Source of the DNA: Symbiodinium microadriaticum
Lineage: Eukaryota; Sar; Dinophyceae; Suessiales; Symbiodiniaceae
NCBI GenBank assembly: GCA_001939145.1
Contig: LSRX01001530.1
Location: 59,285-123,284 of the forward strand
Direction: 5' to 3'
Length of the DNA stretch: 64,000 nt
Under the pieces are notes generated by a model. It was given only the letters and a program-made list of their open reading frames with translations, had not been told where the DNA came from and did not search any database. The translations under genes and the position numbers were made by a program. The stretch's first letter is position 1; each line of letters starts with the position of its first letter. This document shows, piece by piece, positions 23,851-36,209 of the stretch.

Positions 23851-24129
23851 AAAGGATCAACACGCAGACAAGCTCAAGACTGACAATGACATCAACGCAG
23901 GCTGGCTGCTACGTTCCAAGCCAGGCGATGTCACCAAAAACAGTCGGCGAAGCGCCTCTGCGACATCTCTCGAAGGGAGAGAGTGCGAGGCGTGTTTTTT
24001 TCATGCAAACCAGACGGCCAGGCCTGGTGGGCACTGGAGGATGCAGGAGAGGCAAACATGGGCCATGGGCCGTGGGCCACGGATCTTTCGGGGAGAAACC
24101 AGGGGCAACAAGCGCCAGCAAATTTAGGA

Positions 24130-24620
24130 ACATAAGCACAGTTTAAGCTTTAAGGTATTGCAAAGCAGCTGCTGCAAGAATAGGAACAAGCGACATGAAT
24201 ATTGAGGACGGCGATTCCTTTCTTCGACGAACTTTGAAACAAAGCATGAATATCTACTTCATGCGTGCCGACTGTTCTCCAGCTTGCAGCTAGCTCGAAC
24301 AAGGAGCAAAACCAGTACATCCAGTGCGCCGTGCACTCTCACTACGTTCAAGCAACGTAATGTTATAACTGTTATAACCCTGCTTTCGTGGTAAATTCTG
24401 GGTTTGGGAACTTCGGGATCCAATCTGTCATCTATTTGTGCTTTGAATCTGTGATCAGCTGCTTCGGCGTTTTCCAGTCTGTGGTTAATTCGGGCTTTAC
24501 CTGTGATTCATCTGTCATTGCACGCCAACATGTACCCAAAACGAAGGCTCCCGGGGTTCGGCCCTGAGCCAAGGGGGCCCCTGGACATTTGTCACCTTCG
24601 CAGCCATCCCACTGATATGA
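24130..24620. other. No gene seen
   Basis: The interval is moderately AT-rich, with a local GTTATAACTGTTATAAC duplication near 24362. I see no coding segment or other feature. Confidence 0.5.
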
Positions 24621-25129
24621 TAGGTCTGAGTGACGTACTATGAAGTCCGCAAAGCTCGGGCCCCACGATTTTTCATCGCCAGCGTCCGAGAGGCGATGGG
24701 TCTAACAAGGGCAGAAGTGGCCACAGGTCGTTCTTCGAGCAGCAGTGGCACATCTTCTGCCAGTGTCGGGCGGAGAGCAACCCGAAACATCGCAAAGAGC
24801 TGCTCCCCACGACCACTCGTCCTTCTAAAGGCCGGTTTTTTGTTGAGGATGAAGCGGCCACATCGGGCTGCGTCCTCAGCCGAGGCTCCGGCACATCCAA
24901 ATCCAATGCAGGTGCGTTGTCTTGTCACGTTGCGCGAATTTCAAAAGTGAAACGAAATAAACACCGGGTTCAACATCGCCAGGATTTGCAGAGGATCCAA
25001 CGACAAATAACATCGTCCACATGGCATGAGCATGTACCGACTGCATGATGATGCGAGCCTGAAATGGCAATGTACTCGCCTGGGAGTCGCTCATTCATCA
25101 CTACCACCAACGCAGCCAGTGGTCAGATT

Positions 25130-26450
25130 CCACCTTGCGAATATCAAGGATGTGCGGATCTGCGAACAAATGCAATTCAAACCTACTTGTAGCCAATGAA
25201 AACGAACCAAGCGCTGAGCAAATGATACGGGCAAACCTTCGCGTAGTAGACCTGATTCTGGAGCAACAGCAGCATGGGTGAGATTTTGAACACGGACGCG
25301 GCCTTGAGGAATGACCAGAAGACAAACGACCTCTTGCAGAACTCATATCACGTGCATGAGCATGCTCAGCTCCTTGACACGCCGGGACCCTGACATCACC
25401 ATCACCGACATCCAGGCGCCCCCAACACCGAGGCGACAGGAAGCCTGGAGCCAATTGGAATGCTGGATGAACTGCTTTAGGGCATCCGTGTATCGATACC
25501 TTCTGTAGACGTATCCGTGCATGAGCTATGGCTCGCACCCGCCAACATCGCAAAGCTGCTTGCGCGGCAGAGATGACCATGCTGATGAGGAGCTGAACAG
25601 ATCAGTGGAATCAGAAAGCAGCAGTCGCTCAAGCTGACACCTCATGAATATAAGCACAGGGATCTGCTCGGGTTGGATCGGTGGGTCCATGAACCAAGCG
25701 AGCCTTGCCTTGACTGTCGCCAGGCTCATGTCATTAAAGCTGTCCTGGTATGTCAGAGCCTTAGCACAGCACAAGCGCTTGGATGCCTCGCTAGCAGACC
25801 GCTCAGATCGGCTAAGCGCGTGTCGACGAACGATCCCTGCAACCACAACGCCATGACATTTCCGACGAGCACCTTCAGCACAGCAATCTTCACCGGCGCT
25901 GATATGCTGGGTGCAACGGCATCTCGGCATCTCGTTCCACCCGCAAGATCACCAGATTACTAATGCTGATTGTGCGAACTACTTCGTTCCCAAATCCGTG
26001 AAGCTGAAGATGAGCATCGAACCCAGAGCAAGCTGCCAGCCTTCGAAAGCAGCACCAGGGCGACATGGGACTCCTCCTCCTCTTGAACTCTCTCCTGGTC
26101 GCCCGCACCCCGCAGCTTAATCTCTTCCTGGCCAGAGCCGCGGCCTCCTCTTGGACCGCGTGAAGCTCGCTTTGTTGGAGATCACGCGAAGTCTCAGACC
26201 GTCGAAAGGCCCGCAGCGTGCCATCTGTCAACACTTCGCAAGGGATGTTTCCGAGCACTCGACCACTTTGCCAAACTCGTAATCCTCACGGGCCTGCAAG
26301 ACGCTGGCAGCGGCTCAAGCTTTTGACAACAGTGACATGCTTCCTGTGCCTGCGTGGCTCTGGCAGTCACGCTCAACTTCGTTGTGTCGAAGACCCATCT
26401 CTTTTGCAATGCCATCTCCTGTGGCTTCACTCTAGTGCTGTGTAGCACCA
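25130..26450 (-). CDS. Hypothetical multi-exon protein, helical
   Basis: I do not recognise this protein. Minus-strand coding-like segments follow in order: MALQKRWVFDTTKLSVTARA, EDYEFGKVVECSETSLAKC, TDGTLRAFRRSETSRDLQQS then ELHAVQEEAAALARKRL (26.45-26.1 kb), and LTYQDSFNDMSLATVKARLA, QIPVLIFMRCQLERLLLS, LLISMVISAAQAALRCWRVR, YRYTDALKQFIQHSNWLQAS and RSFVFWSFLKAASVFKISPM (25.75-25.25 kb). The frame changes repeatedly over very short distances. One change is well explained by a GC-AG intron of about 52 nt near 26.3 kb. Others leave almost no room for an intron, so either parts of these segments are intronic or small indels are present. It could therefore be a decaying gene. Confidence 0.45.
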
Positions 26451-26689
26451 AAGTCATGCTAGACTTGCAGCAACTCTGAACTCTTAATTTTCTGAACGCT
26501 GGCCACTTGAAGCGATTTTGGGAGCAGCACGCTCACCAAGCTAGCATTGAAATCGCAGTCATGCATAGCTTCGAGAAATCTTTGGGGCCAGACGAGACCA
26601 TGAGCTTCATTCGACGTCCCCTCTCACGGACTCGCCACCCTTTTCTCGAGCAGATCCAATCGCGCCACGCAGTTTGTCTAAAACTTTAG

Positions 26690-26785
26690 CTATGAGAGGT
26701 CGTCATCATCGGAGATGTAGTCGCTGCCGTCTTCGCCATCCTTCTCTGTCCGATGGCCCAACCTCACCGCCCCGCTGACCCGTCG
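26690..26785 (-). CDS. C-terminal exon of a hypothetical acidic protein
   Basis: After a pyrimidine-rich stretch ending GGGTCAG on the minus strand, the frame reads GAVRLGHRTEKDGEDGSDYI and ends in an acidic tail (SDDDDLS) with a stop at 26690. An acidic C-terminus is common in nuclear or chaperone proteins, but no family can be named. The rest of the gene should lie above 26.8 kb and was not found. Confidence 0.45.
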   Translation of the reverse strand, partial: RRVSGAVRLGHRTEKDGEDGSDYISDDDDLS

Positions 26786-27087
26786 CAAGCAAAGAGTGTA
26801 AGTCTTAGCAAAAACGGAAGCTGCAGCTAGCTGCCACCATGCAGCATGTGACCACCACAAAGAGCAGCTGCCAGTCTTGCAAAGCCTGCGCGGAAGCAGC
26901 CAGGATCTACGCAAGCACCAAGGGATGCCTTTAGTACAGCCATGTCAACCACAAGACTACTGGGCATGCAAACAAATATCTGGGACAATAGCTGGACTGA
27001 ATATTGTCATTATGGGCTTGACCCATTGGGAAAAAATGCACTATGTATGCATAGCTGTGCACCACAGTCTTGCATTCGAAAGACGCA

Positions 27088-27182
27088 AATGGACACACAC
27101 GCGCATACACACACACACAGAGGACATACGTACATACATATATACATTACAATACCTGCATACATACACACATACGTCCATG
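27088..27182. repeat. (CA)n/(CATA)n microsatellite
   Basis: ACAC and ACATACAT units with breaks, the start of a simple-repeat field that extends to about 29.8 kb. Confidence 0.85.
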
Positions 27183-27445
27183 CATCCAAGCGTTGGTACA
27201 CCCACATCGACAAACAGACCTGCGGACGCCTGTATTGACTGACTGCCAGCTTGCACACTGACGTGCCAACGCGACGATCAGATACATCCAAGCCACTATA
27301 CATTGACCTGCTTGCGTCCATCTGTAAATGCAGTCATGCATGCAAGCGTGCACACATACTACTCGGCTGAACACTTACATGCATGCCTGCACACACACAT
27401 ACACAAGATACCATCATGCGAACATCTGGCACTCAGCTACGGGCA

Positions 27446-27590
27446 TGTTCAATCTATTCGGATCAAGGAACATCCGGGAAGCTCTGGACGGGGAGGATCT
27501 TCGAGGGTTTCCCACGTCTCGAGTGGAGCTTGGCTCCTTCCCGTCAAGTGTCGCGGCTAAGGCCAAGGTACAGACTCAGCGACAAGTGAG
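27446..27590 (+). CDS. Possible exon, hypothetical protein
   Basis: A plus-strand frame reads MFNLFGSRNIREALDGEDLR followed by GFPTSRVELGSFPSSVAAKA. It looks coding, but it is isolated inside the microsatellite field. No partner exon or splice sites are certain. Confidence 0.25.
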
Positions 27591-28447
27591 CGATCATGGC
27601 TTATGTGGTTTGACTTCTCTGAGTAGGGGAAGCAAGCAACAGCCAGAACAGCAATCCTGCCAGATATGTGGTCCAGGATGGCACCTCACCGAAGTCCCAG
27701 CAGCAGATGCAGTTGTTCGTCAGATGCTTCCGTCGTGTGCTTGAGCTTGCCAACCGAGCCACGCATCTGGTGCAACCAGGGCTCATCAGCATAGCCGTCC
27801 CACCTTGAGCAACTTGCAGCAGCAGCTGCCGATCCAGATTTGGAACGCACTCGAATCTGGAGTACTCCTTCTAGAGATCACCAAACACATGCCCGAAACT
27901 CCAACCGGCCACGACCCCTATTCACCTGGACCTAGAACGGATCGTCGGGCAGTCTGAGGCCGCATCTCGGGATCGCCAGCTTTGAGAAGCAGCTGTGCGC
28001 CTGCCTCGATGGAAGAGGCCTGCTGCCATCGTCCTTGCATTGGTTTCAGCGAAATGTGCGGGTGTCGGTATGGTTACAGGCAGCATGCAAGGTTGTGTCG
28101 ACAAGTAACGCGTCTTGCCTGTGTTACTTGCGTGTCTAATGTCGTAGATCATGCATTACATGCCGTGCATACATGGCATGCAAGACGTGTCTTGCAAGCA
28201 CTTAATTTAACCGTGTGTTGGTGCTTATGCATGCATGCGCACATGCATACACATAACTACAAAGTACAAATTCGGATCTATGCTGTTGTACAGGTCCATT
28301 GAATGCTAAGAAGCATTTTTGCATGTGCAACGGAAAGAAGTAATGATGCACCGTAGGTGTGCAAATGTATGGCCCGCTCTCTATGTATCGATCCTGTGTA
28401 GAAGTACACATACACACCTCTGTGAGCAGATACGTACATCCCATATC

Positions 28448-28735
28448 ACATATATATATATATATATTGAAACCTTCATAACGGCCTACATACTCCCACC
28501 CGAATCTCTACATATACGTAATACATGCATGCATGCATGCATGCATGCATACATACATACATACATACATACATGCATACAATGACACACATGAATTCAT
28601 TAGCATACATTGTCATACATGCATACATGCATGCATGCATACATACATACATACATACTCACGTACATACGTGCGTATGTACCTGTATACATACGTACAT
28701 ACATACATACATACATACATACATAGTAAGTATTT
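28448..28735. repeat. (CATA)n/(CATG)n microsatellite block
   Basis: Long runs of ACATACAT and GCATGCAT tetranucleotides with a (TA)n segment at the left. Apparent Met-His-Ala-Cys reading frames here are artefacts of the repeat. Confidence 0.9.
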
Positions 28736-28782
28736 ACAGCAAAAATTTATGAATACATGAGTGCATGTGAAAAAGAATGGAA

Positions 28783-28865
28783 AAATAACGAATGAACGAA
28801 CGAACGAACGAACGAGTCAGTGAGTGAGCGAGTCAGCAAGTGAATGAGTGAGCGAACGAGAGTTT
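28783..28865. repeat. (GAAC)n/(GAGT)n microsatellite
   Basis: Tandem GAAC units followed by a GAGT/GAGC mixture, directly downstream of the CATA block. Confidence 0.9.
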
Positions 28866-29439
28866 GTGGGTGTGTGTGAACGAACAAAAGAACGAGCGAG
28901 CTTACAAACGAATCAAGCAAAGAACGAATCATTGACTGCATGGAATGCGTCAATGGAGCAGAGAAGGAGCGAAGACTCTATCGACCCATGGACGGATGCA
29001 ATAAACAAGCGTTTGCTTCTGAAGCTATTGCTTTAACTTGGCTGAAACGGAGACCACTCTGTGCCATCTTCCTGGGTCTCGAGCCATCTTCCAGATCCAT
29101 CACTCTTCCACCTCGGGCTCACCCACTTGGGTTGAAGATTTGTGGGTCCCTTGTTAGGGTCCTATTGATGTCTCTTGCATGATCCTACACGCGTGCGCAT
29201 ATGTGCGCCACCGATGAGGGAACCCCTGGTTGAGATCAAGCCCTACATTGAAGGCGAGGCGCTGGAATCCTTTACTTGAACCACCGCTTGACCACGCGGA
29301 GCAAAGGGATCATCGGAGCTCACAATGCGAAGACTCGTGTCCTGCAGGTGCCGGGCTCTGGAGCATACATCCTGAGATGAACACCCGCTGCTTCAACCCC
29401 GAGAGGATGGCTGCAAGATTTCACATGCGGGCATAAGCC

Positions 29440-29775
29440 GTGTGTGTATATACATGTATTTTTACATATGTGTGTATGTGTATATATATATAAATATATA
29501 TATATATACATACATACACACATATGTATGTTGTAAAGATGAGCAGGAGGGGGGGACAGAGTGGGAGGGAGGGAGAGAGAGAGAGAGAGAGAGAGAGTAC
29601 AGATATATCGATGACGATCAATGTAAAGCAGATGCAGGCATGTGTATGTAGGTATGTATGTAGGTATGTATGTATGCATTCATGTACGCACATGCGTGCA
29701 TGTATCTCACTGTGCCTGCGGATGCGTCCAAGCTCATGTGTGCATGTATGCAGATATGCATGTGTGATGTGTGAG
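29440..29775. repeat. Compound (TGTA)n, (TA)n, (GA)n, (GTAT)n microsatellites
   Basis: TGTATA repeats (29440-29530), a (GA) run of about 14 units (29570-29598), then GTAT/GCAT units (29640-29775). No coding sense. Confidence 0.9.
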
Positions 29776-29879
29776 TATGTCCCCACCGCCCTGGCAGAAC
29801 TGAAATCGAAGGGCCCCTGCTGCAAAGACGGTTCCTCGCCCTTGCCCACAGCTTTCAGCCTCAGCAGACTATGTAGATT

Positions 29880-30481
29880 CTTAGAGGAGCGCCGTGGATC
29901 GTAAGAACTGCTCCTGGACGATGCCTGAAAGCCTTGTAATCAGTGTCGTAGATTCTACTACGATTGACCCGCATTGATGAAGACAACATCCTCCAGTTGA
30001 AAGCACAACGTCGAATCATGAGCAGCTCGATGCTCAGCGCGGGGCACAATGGTGGAATCTGCCTTCACGCGGACCCTCCGCGGAATGCCGTAGGGGCGTT
30101 GGGTGACTTGCAGGGCAGCAGGGTAAACCTTCATCCACTTCTCCAGAAATAGCACCTGGTCCGACAAAGATGAGTCAGAAAGGACCTGCAGCACCTGATA
30201 CCCGCAGGCCAAGTGGCAGAGAGGCTCATGATGGGGCTCATGAACCCTGGCCAAAACCTCAGAAACCACTCATGTTACATGTTGTCCAAGAGAAGGGGCC
30301 GGGCTTCCCGACAGAAAAACCACGACAGCCGAGCTGCGGTGGGGCGCGTACTCGCTCGGTGACGTAAGACTCCAAGCTCCCGTACCAGACCGAGGTCAGG
30401 GTGACGTAAGGAGAGTACCTCTCTTGGGTCTTTCAGGGTCCTCTTGCACATCCGCTTGTCACCGAGTATGCGTGGGGGCAC
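29880..30481 (-). CDS. Hypothetical protein exons
   Basis: I do not recognise this protein. About 29961-30240 reads QVLSDSSLSDQVLFLEKWMK, VYPAALQVTQRPYGIPRRVR and CFQLEDVVFINAGQS. About 30280-30470 reads KRMCKRTLKDPREVLSLRHP, DLGLVRELGVLRHRAST and ARLSWFFCREARPLLLDNM. Both are on the minus strand and plausibly in one gene. It may continue into the membrane-protein exons upstream (30.9-34 kb). Confidence 0.4.
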
Positions 30482-30904
30482 CCGAGGTGCTCTTGCAGCA
30501 AGCTACAGCGATTGCTGCAGGTGCGTGGCCCGATCAAGCAGCCAATCAAGCTGAATGCCTTCAAAAGGCGGGAGACATGCTATGACATGCTGACAGAAAG
30601 ATAGAAGAAAGCACTGGCTCAGGATGTCCACACCTTCGGCCATCGGGCGCGTGTCACGATGATGCGGTTGCTAGTAAAAGTCAGCAGAGTGCCTGGACAC
30701 GGCTAGAACTGCAGTCTGCAAGTCACTCAATTGAACTGCCAAGCCCAGCCACTGTAATTGAAGGGATCACCAAAGAAACCAAAGGCGTTGAAACGATGCT
30801 CCCAGATGTGCTGCTCGCCATCGCAAAAGACTTCTTCCAGCGGGCAAACTCCTGCGGGCCGCCGGCATCATGTCTCCAAAGACTGCATCTGACATCATAC
30901 AGTT

Positions 30905-33790
30905 ATACAGCTGCGCGCGGGCTGCAAGTTAAAACCCCGCTGCCACCTGCTATGTCGCCTCCACCATCTCCCACTGGTCGAAGCCCTGGAACTTTGGCCG
31001 AGCTTTGGGCCAATGTGCTAAAGGCATCGTACATCTCCAGGGCCTGTCCAGAAAGAGAGCCACATGACTCCAACAACTGCCAAGAGCCGCAGGTTCGCAG
31101 CCTCGCCATGTTGTCCTGAATTCATAAGGATGTGGAACTGAGCAAGTGGTGCCACTCTGCAACTGCAGCCACGTGCAGCCAGGGCTCGAGTAACTTGGAG
31201 CAATCCAAACTTGCCACGGACTGTCACGGTGCCTCGTCTCCACGCCTTCCGCAAAACAAGCGGTGCGCATGAACTCAAGTTTGACCGGCGGTGGGCCCCC
31301 CAGCCTTCGAAAACCCGGAATGTAGACGATCTTCAAGAAGAGGACGTGCAGGCATGTCGAGCTGCGCAAGAGAGATCGTACCAACTTGGAAGCTATCCTG
31401 AGAACGCCAGCGCGGCAGTGCACCATCCTGTGAACAAGAGCAACCAGCAGCTCACTTCTTCTAGGCGGCCAATTGGATCGACGTCCCTCCATACCATGCC
31501 GGGCAGAGAATAGCCGGAAAAATGTCTGGCGGAGGCCGTCGCGTCACCTAAGTGCACTTGCATCGCACGACGCCTTTGGTCAGAATCTTTCCCATCTGGG
31601 GCAGGCACATGTATGAGCCGGCCCCAGCTCGTAACCACGAATAATGATTGAATCTCCCGTCGTAACTCGATGTAGTGATGCACAACCTTGAAACATGTCT
31701 TCATGTGTCTTAGTGGACTGACAGAGATGGTTGCAGAACTCCACAGAAAATCTCGATGACCGCCGTGGCACCAGTACAAGCGGCACCAGGACAAAGAAGA
31801 CGGGGCGGAAGCCCGCTTCCACCCACCACGCCGTCCACGTGCTGGGCATGACCCAACTGATGAAAAACCTTGCCATCGGCCGCAACAGGAGGCGCATGTA
31901 GGGTGCGTACGCGTCCATCTTCAAACCCCTCAGATGCCAAGCGCGAGGCAAAGCCATGTAGTAGAAGAGCAATGTAAAGAGTATCCTGAAGCACGAGCAG
32001 AGACAGGCATCACAGCAGCTCAACATCAAATCTATCCCAGCATGGTTCCGCGATCGTCCTGTAGATGCCTTGGCGTGGAGTATCAGACCAGGCCCTGCAG
32101 ACCTTCTCATCCGGCTGAATGCCAAGTAGGGCCTGCCAGTATCCCTTCTACGAGAAAGCACAGTGTGCAGCGAGATTCTTGTTCATTCTGCCCTGCTTCG
32201 GCACTGCTACATCTTGGACAGACTATCTGCTACACAAGGCCTTGTCGACAAAGCAGCAAGTTCTTCGCTTGTTGGCTAAGTCGTAGCGCTCCTAGGCACT
32301 CATTGCAAGGAGTCTCTCGGGATGGGGGGGGGTGGCTGCGCTCTGCGATCCAGGGCTCGTAGCATCCAATCTCCACCTCAGCGTTGAGATGCAATGCAAA
32401 GAAGGAGAAGGGGTGCACTGGCCCTACAGCAGTTCTGCGACCGCGAAGCGGATCGGACGTCGGACTTCATGTCTACGGCATCCCAGCAATCAACCTGTCG
32501 CGACAAGCAATGCGATGATGAGCGATGCACGCAGACTCTGCGCAGAGCCTCTGTCGCCTTTGCGGGCTCGCCTTCCTCCTCGCGTCGGCAGGCTTCTGCA
32601 ACTTCGTAGCCTGCAGTTGATCACCCCGGTCGTCGGACAGTCTGCTCTGTATTGCTAGAGGCTCAGCGGCACGCATTTCGACAAGAATTTCCGGTATGCA
32701 TCTTCCCGAACTTCGAAGTCATCCTCGAGCACAAGTCGATTGCAAAGCGAGGTAGTTGTGCCGCCACCTGGCCTGGCCTGGCCTGGCCTGGTTCGCAGGA
32801 TCTTGGACGATGGTCATATGCACAACCGGCTTGCCCGAAAACCTCGGATCACTCCAAAGCGAAGCAGCTCGTCAAAAGCATGAAGCTCATGCTTGCCCCT
32901 TACCAAGAGCCTCCTGATGCCGACATGGCACGCGGCTTTTCCAAGCTGAACCTTGGCTTCCCAAGCCGAAGAAGTACAGAAGGACAACTGAAGCCAGCCT
33001 GTACTTTGTCTGATCATCTGGCAGCCCAGCAGCACTGGCATGGGCACGCTGTGCCACGTATCCCAAACCAATCAGTGTGATCAGGTGGCTGAGAACCTGG
33101 AGATGCAACCGAAGCTTGCTCTTTCGGGATCAGGATGGACATCGGCTACTTCTCTTTGAGCTGCGGACCATGCAGAGAGCCGATGGCTCTTTGAGCCAGG
33201 TGAACAGTGTTCGCTCAATGCAACCATGGCAGGTTGTCATGTCTGACAGCCGGAGAAGGATGCCAGGTCCGCCGGCATCTTGACGATTTCGTATCCGCCC
33301 TAGCATCGGGAAAAGCCATGTGCAGGTGAAGCTATCAACAAGCAGGCATTCCAGTCTCGGCACCTTGATGGAAGGGATCTGTTGACCGAATATAGCCTCA
33401 ACAACTCTATCGGGGCCAGCGCGAGGCATGCATCCCTGCATCCGTCTGAATAGTCAAGCAACAGTGTAGGTCCGTAGGCGTCCCGATGTTCCCCTGGTAG
33501 TTGACCTCCAGTTACCAGGTGGGTCAGACCGAGGCTTTCAATCCAAACACAACGAGAATCGGACCTCAAGCTCGTGCCAGCCCACGTAAGGCCTGGCAGG
33601 CAAAGGCAACAGAGCGGCGTCATTCGGCACAGCAGATCCACATGCCCCCCCCTCAGCCGGTGCCTCAAGAATTCGTCAGGCCCATAGAGCGTGCAGCTAC
33701 CTCCAGAAAGCTCTGTGTAGACATAGGCATTGCATTGGGCGACGTCCTGCAGGGAGCGCTCGTTGGAAAATTCGTGACGCAAAACAAGTT
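30905..33790 (-). CDS. Hypothetical multi-pass membrane protein, many exons
   Basis: I do not recognise this protein. Minus-strand coding-like segments are rich in hydrophobic stretches. The first is AEKLVLRHEFSNERSLQDVA with QCNAYVYTELS (33.75 kb). Next come EAIFGQQIPSIKVPRLECLL (33.38 kb), QVLSHLITLIGLGYVAQRAH (33.07 kb), LFTLLFYYMALPRAWHL (31.95 kb), ARFFISWVMPSTWTAWWVEA with PVFFVLVPLVLVPRR (31.85 kb), HHYIELRREIQSLFVVTSWG (31.65 kb), EEVSCWLLLFTGWCTAALAF (31.45 kb), NLRLLAVVGVMWLSFWTG (31.07 kb) and QALEMYDAFSTLAQSSAKVP (31.0 kb). The order and spacing suggest one large membrane protein with short introns. Topology, start and end are unknown, and two adjacent genes cannot be excluded. 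Confidence 0.4.
32767..32791. repeat. Pentanucleotide (GGCCT)n repeat, about 4 units
   Basis: Perfect tandem CTGGC/GGCCT units in an intronic or intergenic position. Confidence 0.85.
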
Positions 33791-34234
33791 TTTCGGCAGG
33801 CTGTCCTGAGTGGACTTAATGCACGTGGACTTGCAGCCTTCTGGTCCACCTAAAACGCGATCAGCATCTCGGAGAACGTAGCCTTGCCTTCGTGCAGAAC
33901 CCCCCCCCCACCCTTTGGTCGCAGTCAAGCCAGACCCAGCCTGACCATCATGCAGCGATTCTCTTCTTCGCCGCAGGGCTCCCCACACTTCGCTGGCACG
34001 AAGACATCACCCACGTGGCTCAGGTTGGCCACAGGACAAGTCCTCTGTTCCATGCACCAAAAGGCAAGACTCTGCGGCGAGACATCTGGTTTCACATCAG
34101 CTGAAGCTCGAGGCTAAAGGCAAGCAAGGCTCTCGTAGAGGAGGCACTCGTAATTCGCGCTGCGACTTCCGTTGCCGAGCCTGCAATCTGCGCATTTCGA
34201 GGTCACCCGCAAACACCTAGGGAGCCTACGGAGC

Positions 34235-35382
34235 TTACGTCAAGGCCCGGGGCCTGCCCAGATGCTTGGCGAGGAATTCAGGCACGTGCTCGATATCACT
34301 CCGAAAGGCTGCCGGGACCTCTGCGAAGAAAAGGCGGAAGCTGCGGAGCACCGGAAACAAAGAATTGGCACGGCCTCGCCCGAATAGAAGACGTGCGTGC
34401 ACCAGGGCTCCTCCCCACAAGTGACTCACAGCCCTCAGCTTCTTACGAGCCCTCTGTCCTTCGCGCAGGCGCTTTTGCCTTCAAGCAGCATTCTGTGAGA
34501 AGGGGCCAATGCTAGAGAAGATGCTGTGCAGAATCCTGCTCAATCCAGCCGGGCAGCATTGCTCCACCCGTTCAGTGATGATATGCGTTGAATTGGAGAA
34601 GGACTTCCCTTGCCAATCAACAAGAGCACAACTGGCAAACCCGCTGCCGGTCCCCATGCAGTCATGAAAATGTCAAAACATGCTTCCATCCATGAAAGTC
34701 CAGCTGGGGTGCGCTGCTTGGGCACGCCGCGACACGTCAGACCGCTGTGCCCTTGCTCCAACACAGACCATGCCCGATTCCTTACTGTCAGACAGCACGC
34801 TTCGATGCCTCTTGCACACATGGCTCCCTAATGCCTCAAGCTTCCAAAACGAAAGCTTCATGGGCTTGTAGATGCAAATCGTCTTCTCATAACCTGGGCC
34901 AGCATGCCCCTAGCTCGGTTACGCAGTGCAGAGCATGGTGCCGTCCAGAAACTGTGGTCAAAGATCCGGAGCGGAGGCCAGTAGCCGCTTGTTTCCGGCC
35001 CGAGGCCCTCAGCATTGCAAGCCTCTTGGAGCTCATGGCAGTCCTCTTCAAACCTTCGCAGCTCAGGCAAAAAGGCCGAAAACAGATGAAGAAAAAGCAA
35101 CTGCGATGTGCAACCCTGAGGCATTGGAGATGTATGCTCGACGTACACCAGGACCACATCCATGTGACCACGATACACCCCAATGCATCGTCCTAACCTC
35201 AGCTTTTTGGGACACAGAAGTTCTGGGGATTCCTGGCTCCAAGAGCCGCTGACAGGTGCAAAGGATGGACGGCGACTCCCTGCTGTAGCTGCTGGTTTTC
35301 CTCGGAGTCCTGGGCCGAGATGAAAGGGCGTTTTCTTTTTGAGCGAAGCAGGTGTTTTAATCCTTCTCGCCAATCTGGACAA
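34235..35382 (-). CDS. Hypothetical protein exons with hydrophobic segments
   Basis: I do not recognise this protein. Minus-strand segments include GRCIGVYRGHMDVVLVYVEH, LLFLHLFSAFLPELRRFEED, GYWPPLRIFDHSFWTAPCSA and ARGMLAQVMRRRF (34.86-35.2 kb). Further ones are MKLSFWKLEALGSHVCKRHR (34.83 kb), MEACFDIFMTAWGPAAGLPV followed by VLLLIGKG (34.65 kb), KRLREGQRARKKLRA before GTGAGT (34.46 kb) and LRSFRLFFAEVPAAFRSDIE (34.33 kb). They probably belong to one multi-exon gene. A start codon was not identified. Confidence 0.4.
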
Positions 35383-35790
35383 TGCGCATACCCTCGGTCA
35401 GCAGCACCTCCAGGGGGCTATTGCAGCTTAGTACAGATCCTTAGTACTTCCTCTGTGGCCTCGAGGGATGATTTAGATTTCGGTGTCCCTGCGGCCCTGG
35501 CCTTGTGCCAGGAGCGGCTGGACTGGTCCAAGGGCATGGACCAAACCGTCAGGTCCTTCTTAATGAGGAAGCGCGTGTGCACCTGCACAGACCACTCCTG
35601 CTGGTAGTTGTTCCATGTATTGCTCTCATAGTCTACGTGCACTATGCACCTGGCCATCGTACGGATCGACATAGGTCACCCTTTCTGTCGAATCGGCCAA
35701 ACCATCCAAAGCTTTGCACTCCAGTCGTACATGAAGAGCGCTTGTGGCATCGTTCGTGAAGGCCTCTCCCTTTTCGGTGCCTTTGAGTCA
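35357..35790 (-). CDS. Hypothetical protein, C-terminal exons
   Basis: I do not recognise this protein. A strong minus-strand frame (35418-35650) reads VHVDYESNTWNNYQQEWSVQ, VHTRFLIKKDLTVWSMPLDQ and SSLEATEEVLRIC. It is preceded in another frame by HVRLECKALDGLADSTERVT and YVDPYDGQ. It is followed in a third frame by SPLEVLLTEGMRIVQIGEKD, ending in TAA at 35357-35359. The frame switches are abrupt (near 35655 and 35425). They need either short introns overlapping my segment limits or single-base indels. Confidence 0.5.
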
Positions 35791-36209
35791 GCTCTCCATT
35801 CCATCCGCAATCAAACTGACACTGATGCAAAGGCAAGACCTGCCACTAAGGTCGCCGCAATGGTCGGTGGGACGCAAGAAATAATCGCAATAGTCACCAT
35901 TGCTGTTGCAACCGCCTTTCAACAGAAAGTTGACTTCGGATTCGGCAGCTCAACAGTCATCGCCAAGTGATCCACAGATCTTACCTTTTCAACAAAGGCA
36001 GCTGGCCTTTGGTGTAGTCAGCAGGTGGAAACGCACCCGCCACACGTTTGACTTTGCCCAAGAGGCGGGAGTTGTCTACGTGCCAGCTGCAACCGTGCAC
36101 CTGACAACTCACAAATTACTGACCCAGATAGCCCAATAGACTCTAACTCAGGAATATATACCTGAAATCTTAAAAGAAAACTTAATCATTAAATCATTAA
36201 TAATATAAT

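Noticed and set aside
24638-24950. Possible gene at 24.6-24.95 kb
   Set aside because: Frames on both strands are equally open and plausible; nothing decides between them, so no gene is claimed.
28525-28760. Met-His-Ala-Cys-rich open frames
   Set aside because: They are translations of CATG/CATA microsatellite, not genes.
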